Below the pieces are notes generated by a model. The model had not been told where the DNA came from and made no database searches. It saw only the letters and a program-made list of their open reading frames with translations. Of a DNA stretch of 64,000 nt, positions 32,535 through 40,750 are shown one piece after another; position 1 is the stretch's first letter; the number at the start of each line of letters is the position of its first letter. The DNA comes from Gp6-AA40 sp035492455 (GTDB lineage Bacteria > Acidobacteriota > Vicinamibacteria > Vicinamibacterales > UBA2999): the NCBI GenBank assembly GCA_035492455.1, contig DATJJE010000071.1, forward strand, positions 186,001 to 250,000, written 5' to 3'. Position numbers and translations under genes: made by a program.

Positions 32535-32554
32535 AGGTTCCGGCGGGCCTTTTT
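32518..32554 (+). terminator. Intrinsic terminator of the attenuator
   Basis: AGGCCCGCC (32518-32526) pairs perfectly with GGCGGGCCT (32542-32550) across a 15-base loop and is followed by TTTTT. A strong Rho-independent terminator placed 30 bases after the leader stop codon and before thrB. Confidence 0.9.
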
Positions 32555-32567
32555 AGTTTCTACAGGA

Positions 32568-32625
32568 TGATTAGTGATTTGTGGTTAGTGATGTGAAATC
32601 ACTAATCGCCAATCGCAAATCGCGA
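32568..32625. repeat. Border repeat of the ATTAGTGATT / AATCACTAATC type, copy 1
   Basis: Begins TGATTAGTGATTTGTG and ends AATCGCCAATCGCAAATC, with GAAATCACTAATC between, so the arms are partly complementary. A second copy with the same order of elements lies at 38,186-38,249, at the other end of the operon. It runs up to the thrB ATG and leaves no visible ribosome binding site. Confidence 0.65.
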
Positions 32626-33522
32626 ATGAGTAACGAAGTACTTGTCCCCGGCTCGACCGCCAATCTCGGCGGTGGGTTTGACACGCTCGGCGTGGCGGTT
32701 CAGCTCTACCTGCGCGCGCGTATCGTCGACGTCAGGTATGACGGCGGTGCGCGGCTCGAAGTGGTAAGCAGCCGGCCGGCAGTGCGAGGAACCAACGCCG
32801 TCGAACGTGCCTTTGCGGCGATCGCCAGGCAGGCCGAAGGTGCGGTGCCGACCGTGTTCGCCGAGATCGACAGTGACATTCCGCTCGCCGCAGGTCTTGG
32901 CAGCAGCGCGGCGGCGTCGGTTGCGGGACTGCGGATATTCGAGCACGTCACCGGCCCATTGCCGGAGCAGACGCTGCTGGCGATTGCAACGGCGCTTGAA
33001 GGGCACGCCGACAATGCGGCTCCCGCGTTATACGGTGGGATGACATCGGTGGTCGAAAGCGATGATGCGGAACCCCGTGCGCTTCGATGGCAGTGGCCTG
33101 ATGACTTGCGGTTCGTGATTGCCACGCCGCACACCGGCCTGGCGACGAAGAAAGCGCGTGCGGCGCTGTCGCCAACGATTTCACGCAAAGACGCCGTGTT
33201 CAACCTGCAGCGCGTGCTCTCGCTGGTGCATGCACTGCAGAACGGCGAGTACGACCGCCTTCGCGAGGCGTTGCAGGATCGCTGGCATCAGCCGGCACGC
33301 GCCGCGCTGGTGCCGCACCTGGGAGCCGTGCTCGCCGTCAACGACCCCGATGTGCTCGGTGCCTACCTGTCAGGCGCGGGGCCGTCCGTTGCTGTGCTCG
33401 CGCGCCGCGACTTCGCTCGCGTCGAACGGCTGCTCGCATCGACCTGCGAAGCCGCCGGAACTCCAGTTACGGTGCGGACGCTTGCCGCGCACCACAGTTC
33501 AAACGTGTTGAGGATTGCATGA
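32626..33522 (+). CDS. thrB: Homoserine kinase
   Basis: A 298-residue GHMP kinase making O-phospho-L-homoserine. Motif 1 is VPGSTANLGGGFDTLG, the ATP loop is PLAAGLGSSAAASVAGL, and motif 3 is AYLSGAGPSVAVLA. The ATG at 32626 puts the family motif near residue 7. No Shine-Dalgarno is visible; the upstream bases are repeat DNA. It overlaps thrC by 4 bases. Its product feeds threonine and, in organisms with O-phosphohomoserine-dependent enzymes, homocysteine. Confidence 0.95.
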   Translation: MSNEVLVPGSTANLGGGFDTLGVAVQLYLRARIVDVRYDGGARLEVVSSRPAVRGTNAVERAFAAIARQAEGAVPTVFAEIDSDIPLAAGLGSSAAASVAGLRIFEHVTGPLPEQTLLAIATALEGHADNAAPALYGGMTSVVESDDAEPRALRWQWPDDLRFVIATPHTGLATKKARAALSPTISRKDAVFNLQRVLSLVHALQNGEYDRLREALQDRWHQPARAALVPHLGAVLAVNDPDVLGAYLSGAGPSVAVLARRDFARVERLLASTCEAAGTPVTVRTLAAHHSSNVLRIA

Positions 33523-34766
33523 ATTTCGTCTCAGGACTGACGTGTCACCTCTGTGGCGCCACGTATCCGGCACAGGCGCTCTGGGTGTGCTCCGAATGCC
33601 TGGGTCCCCTCGAAGTCACCTACGACTACGCCGCAGTGAAGAAGGCGATCAGTCGCGAGAAGATCGAATCGCGTCCACGGTCGCTCTGGCGATATCTCGA
33701 GCTGCTGCCGGTTGAATCCCCTCGCACCGGGTTCAACTCCGGCTTCACGCCGCTGGTGAAGGCCGATCGCCTCGCGCGTGAGCTTGGCATCTCCGAGCTC
33801 TATATCAAGGACGACTCCGTCAACCATCCGACCTTCTCGTACAAGGATCGCGTCGTCTCCGTGGCCGCCACGCGCAATGTGGAGCTTGGGTTTCCGGTAT
33901 TCGGCTGCGCCTCGACCGGCAACCTGGCGAACAGCGTTTCCGCACACGCTGCGCGGCTCGGCCTCTGCTGCTACGTGTTCATTCCAAGCGATCTCGAACC
34001 AAACAAGATTCTGGGCTCGGCGATCTACGGACCGCACGTCGTCGCGGTAGACGGCAATTACGACGACGTGAACCGGCTATGCACGCAGATCGCGGATCGA
34101 TACGGATGGGGCTTCGCGAACATCAACCTCCGCAGCTACTACGCGGAGGGCGCGAAGACCATGGGATTCGAGATCGCGGAGCAGCTCGGATGGCGCTTGC
34201 CCGATCACCTCGTGTCGCCCGTGGCGGGGGGGACACTCCTGCCGCGCATTTTCAAAGGGCTGCGCGAATTCCGCGAGGTCGGTCTCGTCGAGGGCAAGTT
34301 GCCGCGCATTCACGCGGCGCAGCCGTCGGGATCCGCACCTGTCATTCGAGCGCTCGAGTCAGGCGCCGAGTTCCCCGATCCCGTCAAGCCGAACACGATT
34401 GCCAAGTCGCTGGCCATCGGAAACCCGGCGGACGGATTCCAGGTTGTCCGAGTCGTGAAGGAGACCGGTGGCAGCGGCGCCATGGTGAGCGACGAGGAAA
34501 TTTTGGACGGTATCCAGCTGCTGGCGCGCACCGAAGGGATCTTCACCGAGCCCGCCGGCGGAACGACGCTGGCGGCCACGTGCAAGCTGATCGAGCGCGG
34601 CGTCATCAAACCGAACGAATCGGTCGTCGTCTGCATCACCGGCAATGGCTACAAGACGGCTGAAGTGGTTCGCGACCGCGTCGCCGAGCCGACACATATC
34701 GGCCGCTCGCTGGCTGACTTCGACCGCGTCATTGGATCCAGCTTGAAGGTTCCCGCGTCCGTATGA
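33519..34766 (+). CDS. thrC: Threonine synthase family PLP enzyme
   Basis: A 415-residue fold-type II PLP enzyme. An N-terminal zinc ribbon has C9-x2-C12 and C24-x2-C27. The PLP lysine is K109 in NHPTFSYKDRVV, the phosphate-binding glycines are in VAGGTLLPRIF, and the late GGTTLAATCKL and CITGNGYK complete the site. Canonical function is O-phosphohomoserine to threonine. Given its place in a sulfite reductase operon under a Cys-rich leader, an alternative is an O-phosphohomoserine sulfhydrylase like Streptomyces MetM, a ThrC homologue; the sequence alone does not decide. Confidence 0.9.
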   Translation: MNFVSGLTCHLCGATYPAQALWVCSECLGPLEVTYDYAAVKKAISREKIESRPRSLWRYLELLPVESPRTGFNSGFTPLVKADRLARELGISELYIKDDSVNHPTFSYKDRVVSVAATRNVELGFPVFGCASTGNLANSVSAHAARLGLCCYVFIPSDLEPNKILGSAIYGPHVVAVDGNYDDVNRLCTQIADRYGWGFANINLRSYYAEGAKTMGFEIAEQLGWRLPDHLVSPVAGGTLLPRIFKGLREFREVGLVEGKLPRIHAAQPSGSAPVIRALESGAEFPDPVKPNTIAKSLAIGNPADGFQVVRVVKETGGSGAMVSDEEILDGIQLLARTEGIFTEPAGGTTLAATCKLIERGVIKPNESVVVCITGNGYKTAEVVRDRVAEPTHIGRSLADFDRVIGSSLKVPASV

Positions 34767-36097
34767 GCGTCATGTTTCCAGCGTTCCTCGATCTGAACGG
34801 ACGCAAAGCTGTCGTCGCGGGCGGTGGGCCCGTGGCCGCCGCCAAGATCGAATCGCTGCTCGCCGCCGGCGCTCGCGTCACGGTCGTTGCGCCGGCCATT
34901 CGCCCGGAAATCGAGCAAATGGACGTGGAAATCGTGCGTCGCGAATTCCGCGAGGCGGATCTTGATGGCGCCTGGTGGGTCGTGGCAGCGGCGCCAGCGG
35001 AGGTCAATCGGCAGGTGAGCGCGGCGGCCGAGCAGCGGCGCATCTTCGTCAACGCGGTCGATGATCCGCGACATGCCAGCGCCTATCTGGGCGGAGTGGT
35101 GCGGCGAGATGGCGTCACGATTGCGATTTCAACCGACGGTCGCGCGCCAGCGCTGGCGGGTCTGCTGCGCGAAGCGTTCGACGCGTTCCTGCCGCGCGAA
35201 ATCGACGCGTGGCTGAAAACATCGGACCGGGCGCGCCGCCTGTGGAAATCACAGCGCACGTCAATGACGGAACGGCGTCCGCAGCTTCTCGCGATGCTGA
35301 ATCGCCTCTACGAACCACGGATCCGCGATCCCCGATCCCGGATCCGCGCACAAGTAGCGCTGGTCGGTGCGGGCCCCGGCAATCCGGATTTGTGGACGCA
35401 GCGCGCGATTGATTACCTGCGACATGCCGATCTTGTTCTCTACGATGCGCTGATCGACGCGGCGGCCTTGCGCGATTTCACGGATGCCCAGTGCTTTTGT
35501 GTGGGCAAGCGCGCCGGACGCGAGAGCGTGCGGCAGGAAACGATTCATCGGCTGATGATTCGCGCCGCTAGGCAGCGGAAACGCGTGGTTCGGCTGAAAG
35601 GCGGCGACCCGTTCGTCTTTGGCCGCGGCGCCGAGGAAGCCATCGCTCTGGCGGACGCCGGCATTCCCTTCGAGGTGGTGCCGGGCCTCAGTTCGGCGAT
35701 CGCCGCGCCCGAGCTCGCCGGCATTCCCGTGACGCATCGCGGCTCCGCATCGGGCTTTCTCGTGCTCTCGGGGCACGCCACGGAGGCATTCGATAACGGT
35801 CTACGGGCAGTGCAGCCGAATGCGGTCTCGCTCGTCATGCTCATGGGGCTCAACAATCGCGGCGAGCTCGCGGAGAAGTTGATCGCGCGCGGCTGGCATG
35901 CCGCAACACCCGCAGCCATCGTCTGCGGCGCCTCAACGCGGGAAGAATGGATTTGGACTGGCACCATCGCGGAGCTCGCGGCGACCGAACCGCCCGCGGC
36001 TGTCGCGGGTGTCGTGGTGGTGGGTGATGTCGTTCGCGTCCGCGGGCGGCTGGTGGCAGCGGAAGAACAGAAGGTGATGTATGGCCGCAATCGATGA
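34763..36097 (+). CDS. cysG: Siroheme synthase: Met8-like dehydrogenase/chelatase fused to SUMT
   Basis: A 444-residue bifunctional enzyme. Residues 1-170: NAD-dependent precorrin-2 dehydrogenase/ferrochelatase (VVAGGGPVAAAKIESLL, FVNAVDDPRHASAYLGG). Residues about 196-435: uroporphyrinogen-III C-methyltransferase (ALVGAGPGNPDLWT, VVRLKGGDPFVFGRGAEEA, VVPGLSSAIAAPELAGIPVTHRG). The linker RIRDPRSRIR is encoded by a GATCC-type tandem repeat. It supplies siroheme for the reductase encoded next. It overlaps thrC by 4 bases and the reductase by 17. Confidence 0.96.
   Translation: MSVMFPAFLDLNGRKAVVAGGGPVAAAKIESLLAAGARVTVVAPAIRPEIEQMDVEIVRREFREADLDGAWWVVAAAPAEVNRQVSAAAEQRRIFVNAVDDPRHASAYLGGVVRRDGVTIAISTDGRAPALAGLLREAFDAFLPREIDAWLKTSDRARRLWKSQRTSMTERRPQLLAMLNRLYEPRIRDPRSRIRAQVALVGAGPGNPDLWTQRAIDYLRHADLVLYDALIDAAALRDFTDAQCFCVGKRAGRESVRQETIHRLMIRAARQRKRVVRLKGGDPFVFGRGAEEAIALADAGIPFEVVPGLSSAIAAPELAGIPVTHRGSASGFLVLSGHATEAFDNGLRAVQPNAVSLVMLMGLNNRGELAEKLIARGWHAATPAAIVCGASTREEWIWTGTIAELAATEPPAAVAGVVVVGDVVRVRGRLVAAEEQKVMYGRNR
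35318..35350. repeat. GATCC(C)CG tandem repeat in the cysG linker
   Basis: GGATCCGCGATCCCCGATCC followed by CGGATCCGCG: four near-copies of GATCCNCG in about 30 bases, with palindromic ends. It encodes the interdomain linker of the siroheme synthase fusion, exactly where insertion would be tolerated. Confidence 0.5.
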
Positions 36098-37910
36098 CAC
36101 ACGGACGTTAGGGCGTGCGCGCCTCGACTTCGCGAGCGAGCACGACATCGACGAATTCGTCGAGACCCTCCGCCGGTTCGAGAGCGGCGAGATGCCTGCC
36201 GACCAGTGGCGCCGCTTCCGTCTCGTGCGCGGCACCTACGGCCAGCGTCAGGACGGCGTGCAGATGCTCCGCGTCAAGGCGCCGCAGGGCGTCGTCTCCG
36301 CGTCGCAGATGCGCGCGTTCGCCGGCGTGGCGTCGCGCTACTCGCGCGGCTTCTGCCACATCACCACGCGCCAGAACATCCAGTTCCACTTCGTCCTGCT
36401 GAAGAACGTCGAGGCGGCGATGCGTGAGCTCGCCGACGAGGGCCTGACGACGCGCGAAGCCTGCGGCAACTCGGTTCGCAACATCACCGGGTGCCCGTAC
36501 TCGGGAACGTCCGAAGACGAGATCTTCGATCCGTCGCCGTTTGCCGAGGCAACCACGCGTTATTTCCTGCGGCATCCGCTCAGCGGCGCGCTGCCGCGCA
36601 AGTTCAAGATCGCGTTCGAAGGGTGCGCGGTCGATCACGCCTGCACGTCGATTAATGACATCGGCTTCCGGGGGCGTATCGTCGACGGACGAAAAGGCTG
36701 GAAGATGACCGTCGCCGGCGGCACCTCGATCCTGCCGGTGAGCGGCTATGTCCTCTACGACTTCCTTCCGGTCGAGGACATGCTGAACGCGGCTGAAGCG
36801 ATCGTGCGCGTGTTCCACAAGTACGGCGACTATAAGCATCCGCAGCGTAACCGCATCAAGTTCGTGGTGCGGCAGATGGGATGGGACGCGTTCCGCGCAA
36901 AGTTCGAAGAGGAACTGGAAGGATTCCGGCGTGAAGGTGGCGCGCGGCTGCCCTTCGATCCCGAGAGGGTCAACGCCGAAGGCGCGCCCGACTGGGAGCC
37001 CGCCGCACCGCCGACCCTGCAGCACGTCGCCGCGATGGCGTCCACGCCGATGCGCGGCCCGGGAATTCATCCTGGCACTGTCCGGCTTCAACCGCTGTCT
37101 GACACGTACCTGCGCTGGTTGAACCGCAACATTTCGCGTCAACGACAGGCCGCTTATTACCACGTGCTCGTTCGTCTGCCGCTTGGTGACTTCACCGCGG
37201 GCCAGATGCGTGTGCTCGCGGATCTTTCCGAAGCGTATGCCGATGCGACGATGCGCCTGACGGTGGAGCAGAACGTGCTCTTCAAATGGGTGAAGAAGGA
37301 GTCGCTCGAGCCGCTCTATCAGCGGCTTGCGGCCGCCGGTCTCGGGGAACCTGATGCGCTCACGTTGAGCGATGTCGTCAGCTGCCCCGGCGCCGAGTCG
37401 TGCCGTCTTGCCGTGACGCAGTCGCGCGGACTCGGCCGCGTCCTCACGGAGTACTTCAGCGCGCGTCCCGACCTGGTCGACGTCGTACCATCCGGGAACA
37501 TCCGCATCAGCGGCTGCCCGAACGGATGCGGACAGCATCACATCGGGTCGCTTGGCTTCCAGGGCAGTGTGCGCAAGGTAGGTGGGAAAGCGGTCCCACA
37601 ATACTTCGTGCTGGTCGGCGGCGGCGTCACGAACGAAGGCGCGCACTTCGGAAAGGTGGTCGCGAAGATTCCGGCGCGCCGCATTGCCGAAGCCGCAGGC
37701 CGGCTTGTTGAGCTCTATCGCGAGCAGCGGCAGAGCGAGTCCGAAGATCTCGGCGCGTTCTACCGCCGGGTCGCGCCGTCGGTCGCATCAGATCGGCTGA
37801 AGGATCTGGTCGAGCTGAATGCGAATGACAGCACGCCGGACGATTTCATCGATCTCGGCGAAAGCCAGGCATTCGATCCTGTCGTCATGGACGGGGAGTG
37901 TTCAGCGTAG
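36081..37910 (+). CDS. Siroheme [4Fe-4S] sulfite/nitrite reductase
   Basis: A 609-residue two-repeat reductase. Residues about 45-330 and 345-580 each contain a ferrodoxin-like nitrite/sulfite-reductase half. The cluster ligands are C435-x5-C441 (SCPGAESCRLAVTQSRGL) and C479-x3-C483 (ISGCPNGCGQHHIG). GFCHITTRQNIQFHFV and MRLTVEQNVLFKWV are the paired substrate-side motifs. It gives sulfide from sulfite, or ammonia from nitrite; the neighbours and the Cys-rich leader favour assimilatory sulfite reduction. No flavoprotein partner is encoded nearby, so ferredoxin is the likely donor. Confidence 0.92.
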   Translation: MAAIDDTRTLGRARLDFASEHDIDEFVETLRRFESGEMPADQWRRFRLVRGTYGQRQDGVQMLRVKAPQGVVSASQMRAFAGVASRYSRGFCHITTRQNIQFHFVLLKNVEAAMRELADEGLTTREACGNSVRNITGCPYSGTSEDEIFDPSPFAEATTRYFLRHPLSGALPRKFKIAFEGCAVDHACTSINDIGFRGRIVDGRKGWKMTVAGGTSILPVSGYVLYDFLPVEDMLNAAEAIVRVFHKYGDYKHPQRNRIKFVVRQMGWDAFRAKFEEELEGFRREGGARLPFDPERVNAEGAPDWEPAAPPTLQHVAAMASTPMRGPGIHPGTVRLQPLSDTYLRWLNRNISRQRQAAYYHVLVRLPLGDFTAGQMRVLADLSEAYADATMRLTVEQNVLFKWVKKESLEPLYQRLAAAGLGEPDALTLSDVVSCPGAESCRLAVTQSRGLGRVLTEYFSARPDLVDVVPSGNIRISGCPNGCGQHHIGSLGFQGSVRKVGGKAVPQYFVLVGGGVTNEGAHFGKVVAKIPARRIAEAAGRLVELYREQRQSESEDLGAFYRRVAPSVASDRLKDLVELNANDSTPDDFIDLGESQAFDPVVMDGECSA

Positions 37911-37940
37911 CTTTTGCAGCATTTGCGGTTGGAGGATTCC

Positions 37941-38192
37941 ATGGCCGACCGCAGACGAGGTGAACTCAAGCAGCTGAAGAAAGATTCAAACGCTCAGCGC
38001 GACATGCTGGATGAGCTGGGCTCGGAAATCACCCAGGATCGCAGCGAGCCGCAGTACCGCAACCCGAACCGCGATCAGGCCCGCGGTGACTGGGACCGCA
38101 GCGGCCGCCGCACCGACGAAGGTCGCGCCCGCGATCTGCCGGTGGAAGGCGACGAAGGGCTGGGACCGGGCAGCAAGACCAATCGTGATTAG
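37941..38192 (+). CDS. Small hydrophilic protein, probably disordered
   Basis: An 83-residue protein very rich in Arg, Asp, Gly and Asn (RRGELKQLKKDSNAQRDMLD; RDQARGDWDRSGRRTDEGRA), with no hydrophobic core. GGAGG precedes the ATG at proper spacing. It lies 30 bases after the reductase on the same strand. The stop codon and last residue lie within a border repeat. Function unknown; composition resembles small stress-type hydrophilic proteins. Confidence 0.65.
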   Translation: MADRRRGELKQLKKDSNAQRDMLDELGSEITQDRSEPQYRNPNRDQARGDWDRSGRRTDEGRARDLPVEGDEGLGPGSKTNRD

Positions 38193-38249
38193 CGATTTGT
38201 GATCCGCATCGAAATCACTCATCACTAATCATGAATCACTAATCGCAAA
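38186..38249. repeat. Border repeat of the ATTAGCGATT / AATCACTAATC type, copy 2
   Basis: TGATTAGCGATTTGTGAT, then GAAATCACT, ATCACTAATC, ATCACTAATCGCAAATC. Same element order as 32,568-32,625, with an extra internal unit. It closes the gap between two convergent genes and could form a terminator hairpin. Confidence 0.65.
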
Positions 38250-38903
38250 TCAGTCAGAATCCACCACGCCCTTGCGGATCGCCAGGAGCGCCAGCTCCAG
38301 GCGATTCGAGGCGCCGGTCTTGTCGAAGATGCTCGTCAGATGGTGCTTCACCGTCTGCAGGCTGATCTTCAGACGCTCGGCGATCTGCCGGTTGCTCTGT
38401 CCCTCGGCGATTGCCGAGACAATCTCCATCTCCCGCGGTGTCAGCTTGTAGGGCCGAGGCCGTTCGGCCGTTACGTGTTTCACCGCATGCGCGAGATCGT
38501 CGGCGACGTCGGCGCCGATGATGTACTTGCCGTCCATGACGCGGTGAATGCCTTCGATGAGCAGGCGGGTCGCCGATTCCTTCATCACCACGCCGCGCGC
38601 GCCGAATTGAATTGCTTTCAGCAGATCAGACGGTTGAATGGCGGCCGTCAGGAGGATGATGCGCGGGCCTGTGTTGGCGAGCGAGGCGAGCGCCTCGACT
38701 CCTCCCATACGCGGCATGGCGACGTCGAGCAGCAGGATGTCCGGCTGCGAGTCGCGGGACATGCGGATGGCGTCGATCCCGTCGGCGGCTTCGGACACCA
38801 CCTCGAAGCCGGGCTCGCTTTCAAGCAGGCGCTTCAGCCCGTCGCGAAAAATCTGGTGATCGTCTGCAATGGAGATCCGCACGTGGCGCGGCTGATCAGG
38901 CAT
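38250..38903 (-). CDS. NarL/LuxR-type response regulator
   Basis: A 217-residue regulator: receiver domain with IADDH and phospho-acceptor D60 (DILLLDVAMPRMGG), followed by a LuxR helix-turn-helix, LTPREMEIVSAIAEGQSNRQIA through SLQTVKHHLTSIFDKTGASNRLELA. It overlaps the upstream histidine kinase by 8 bases, so the two form a coupled pair. Target genes are unknown. Confidence 0.96.
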   Translation of the reverse strand: MPDQPRHVRISIADDHQIFRDGLKRLLESEPGFEVVSEAADGIDAIRMSRDSQPDILLLDVAMPRMGGVEALASLANTGPRIILLTAAIQPSDLLKAIQFGARGVVMKESATRLLIEGIHRVMDGKYIIGADVADDLAHAVKHVTAERPRPYKLTPREMEIVSAIAEGQSNRQIAERLKISLQTVKHHLTSIFDKTGASNRLELALLAIRKGVVDSD

Positions 38904-40692
38904 GAACCCCTGCTTCGAGCGTCAGCTCGAGACGTGCGCCGATCCCCGGCGCGGAATCGACCGCGAGCTGCGCACCGGCGATGCGCGCCCGTTCTTTGAT
39001 GATGGCCGGTCCAACGCGCCGCTCCTCCAGCTCGCGATCCGACAGTCGCCCCTCGAAATCGAACCCCTGGCCGTCGTCTTCGACGACCAGCGTGCACGCT
39101 TGATCGGTGTTCGTCAGTCGGACGAGGACGTTGCGTGCGCGGCTGTGCTTGCGCACGTTCACCAGCGCTTCCTGGACGATGCGCGCCAGCTCGAGTGCGG
39201 TCGGAGCAGGAAGCGATACCGGACCACCGTCGAACACGAATCGCGCGGAAACGCCGGTGTCGCGCCTGAACCGCTCGACCAGTGAGGCGAGGACGTCCGG
39301 AAGCTGATCGCTCGTTTCGAGGTCGATCGGACGCAGCGCCTGCATCAGCTCGCGCAGTTCCAGAACCTCGCTTCGCAGCAGCTCTTGTACTTCGGCGAGC
39401 TCCTTGCCGACGTCATCCGGACTGAATTTGGCGCGGCGGCGCAGCGCGTCGATTCGCATCTCGATGCCGAAGAGCGCCTGTATGGCGCCGTCGTGCAGCT
39501 CGCGCGCAACGCGCGCCCGCTCCACCGCGCCCGCGCGTGAACGCAGCCGGCGCAGCAGGAACACATTCGTCAATGCGGGCGTGATGTGTTCGGTCACCGC
39601 CTCGAGAAAATGGAGCGAGCGCTCCAGATTTTCGGTATTGGCGGCGTCGAACAGATACACGCGTCCGCGCCACTCCTCGCAAAGTCCCATGTTGCCGGCC
39701 GTCACCGTTGTGAACTCGCGCGTCTCGCTAAGCGCCCTCGGGAGCGTGACGGTCGTGCGCTGCAACGGCCAGACGCCGGGCTCGACGACTCGCGCGGGAA
39801 GCGTCGATGTATCGGGCGCCGTCCGCGCGTGCCAGGCGTGGCCCGGATCGTCGAACAGCCACGCAGCCTGTTGCGATGGATCGAGCTCGACATGCAGCGT
39901 CCGCCGCGCCTCGTCGCTGGTGCCGCGCCCCTCCACGCGCCACAGCATCGTGCGCCGCGTCTCGAAATCCTGAATGACGACGTGCACCGCGGCGGCGTCG
40001 AAGATGCGCAGCAGCTCGAGTGAGACAGCCGTGACGGATCCGCCGAGGCCCAACTCGACGCGCGGCTGGCGGCCGGCATCCGCAACCGCGGCGATCTCGG
40101 CGCGAAGATCTTTCTCCTGTTCGGCGAGATAGCCGATGAGACATCCCGTCAACACGAAGTAAACCACTCGAAGAATCGTCCGGTTGGTTTCGAGATCCTG
40201 CCAGGGGAACAGCGTCGGGTTCCACGCACCGGCAATCCCAGTCTCCACGAGAAAGATCCCGACCGTCATCGTCGTCGTCAGCAGGGTTTCCCGGAAGCCC
40301 CAACGATAAGCGGCGGCAAGTTGGACGAAGAGGAAAAACAGGAAGAATGGGCTTCCCGGGCCGCTGCTGATGAACGTGAGAAGCGCGGTCCAGAGGATGT
40401 CGATGCCGTGGAGTATCTGCCCGTCGCGGGAACCGAGACGCGTCGCGCGGTGCACGAACGCCAGGACGATCATGCTGTAAAGCGCGTAACCGAACAAGAC
40501 CGCGTATGTGAGTTCGGCGAGGCGGGCGGGCTCGGTCGGGTCGATGTAAATGGCGATGAGGCCGCTGACAGTCAGAAACGCCCGGCCGATCGCCAGCACC
40601 CGTTCAAGGCGCGCCGCCGGGCTGCCGTCGGCTCTGTAGTTCCAGAGAAACCGTGAAGGCCGAACCTTGACGGCGGGGTTGCCGGCATTCAT
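38896..40692 (-). CDS. Membrane histidine kinase with GAF-like region, HisKA_3 type
   Basis: A 598-residue kinase. Five or six helices in residues about 30-195 (LTYAVLFGYALYSMIVLAFV, FFLFFLFVQLAAAYRWGF, TILRVVYFVLTGCLIGYL), a GAF-like domain about 220-365, HisKA_3 with RARVARELHDGAIQALFG, and HATPase_c with LARIVQEALVNVRKHSRA and VEDDGQGFDFEG. Partner of the adjacent response regulator. The stimulus is not evident; the membrane region resembles MASE-type sensors. Confidence 0.93.
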   Translation of the reverse strand: MNAGNPAVKVRPSRFLWNYRADGSPAARLERVLAIGRAFLTVSGLIAIYIDPTEPARLAELTYAVLFGYALYSMIVLAFVHRATRLGSRDGQILHGIDILWTALLTFISSGPGSPFFLFFLFVQLAAAYRWGFRETLLTTTMTVGIFLVETGIAGAWNPTLFPWQDLETNRTILRVVYFVLTGCLIGYLAEQEKDLRAEIAAVADAGRQPRVELGLGGSVTAVSLELLRIFDAAAVHVVIQDFETRRTMLWRVEGRGTSDEARRTLHVELDPSQQAAWLFDDPGHAWHARTAPDTSTLPARVVEPGVWPLQRTTVTLPRALSETREFTTVTAGNMGLCEEWRGRVYLFDAANTENLERSLHFLEAVTEHITPALTNVFLLRRLRSRAGAVERARVARELHDGAIQALFGIEMRIDALRRRAKFSPDDVGKELAEVQELLRSEVLELRELMQALRPIDLETSDQLPDVLASLVERFRRDTGVSARFVFDGGPVSLPAPTALELARIVQEALVNVRKHSRARNVLVRLTNTDQACTLVVEDDGQGFDFEGRLSDRELEERRVGPAIIKERARIAGAQLAVDSAPGIGARLELTLEAGVHA

Positions 40693-40750
40693 CGTGGGGC
40701 CGGCGGCAGACTAATACGGGAGGGGCATGGCCTTCAAGTCACGGTCTGAC

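Noticed and set aside
32378..32554. Threonine attenuator of a classic thr operon
   Set aside because: The leader has one Thr and no Ile run, but five Cys codons with four in alternate positions, and the operon continues into siroheme and sulfite reduction.
36108..37646. A 512-codon open frame on the minus strand, antisense to the sulfite reductase
   Set aside because: Composition is Arg/His/Glu-rich with no family motif; it is the GC-rich shadow of the real gene, which has full cluster motifs on the plus strand.
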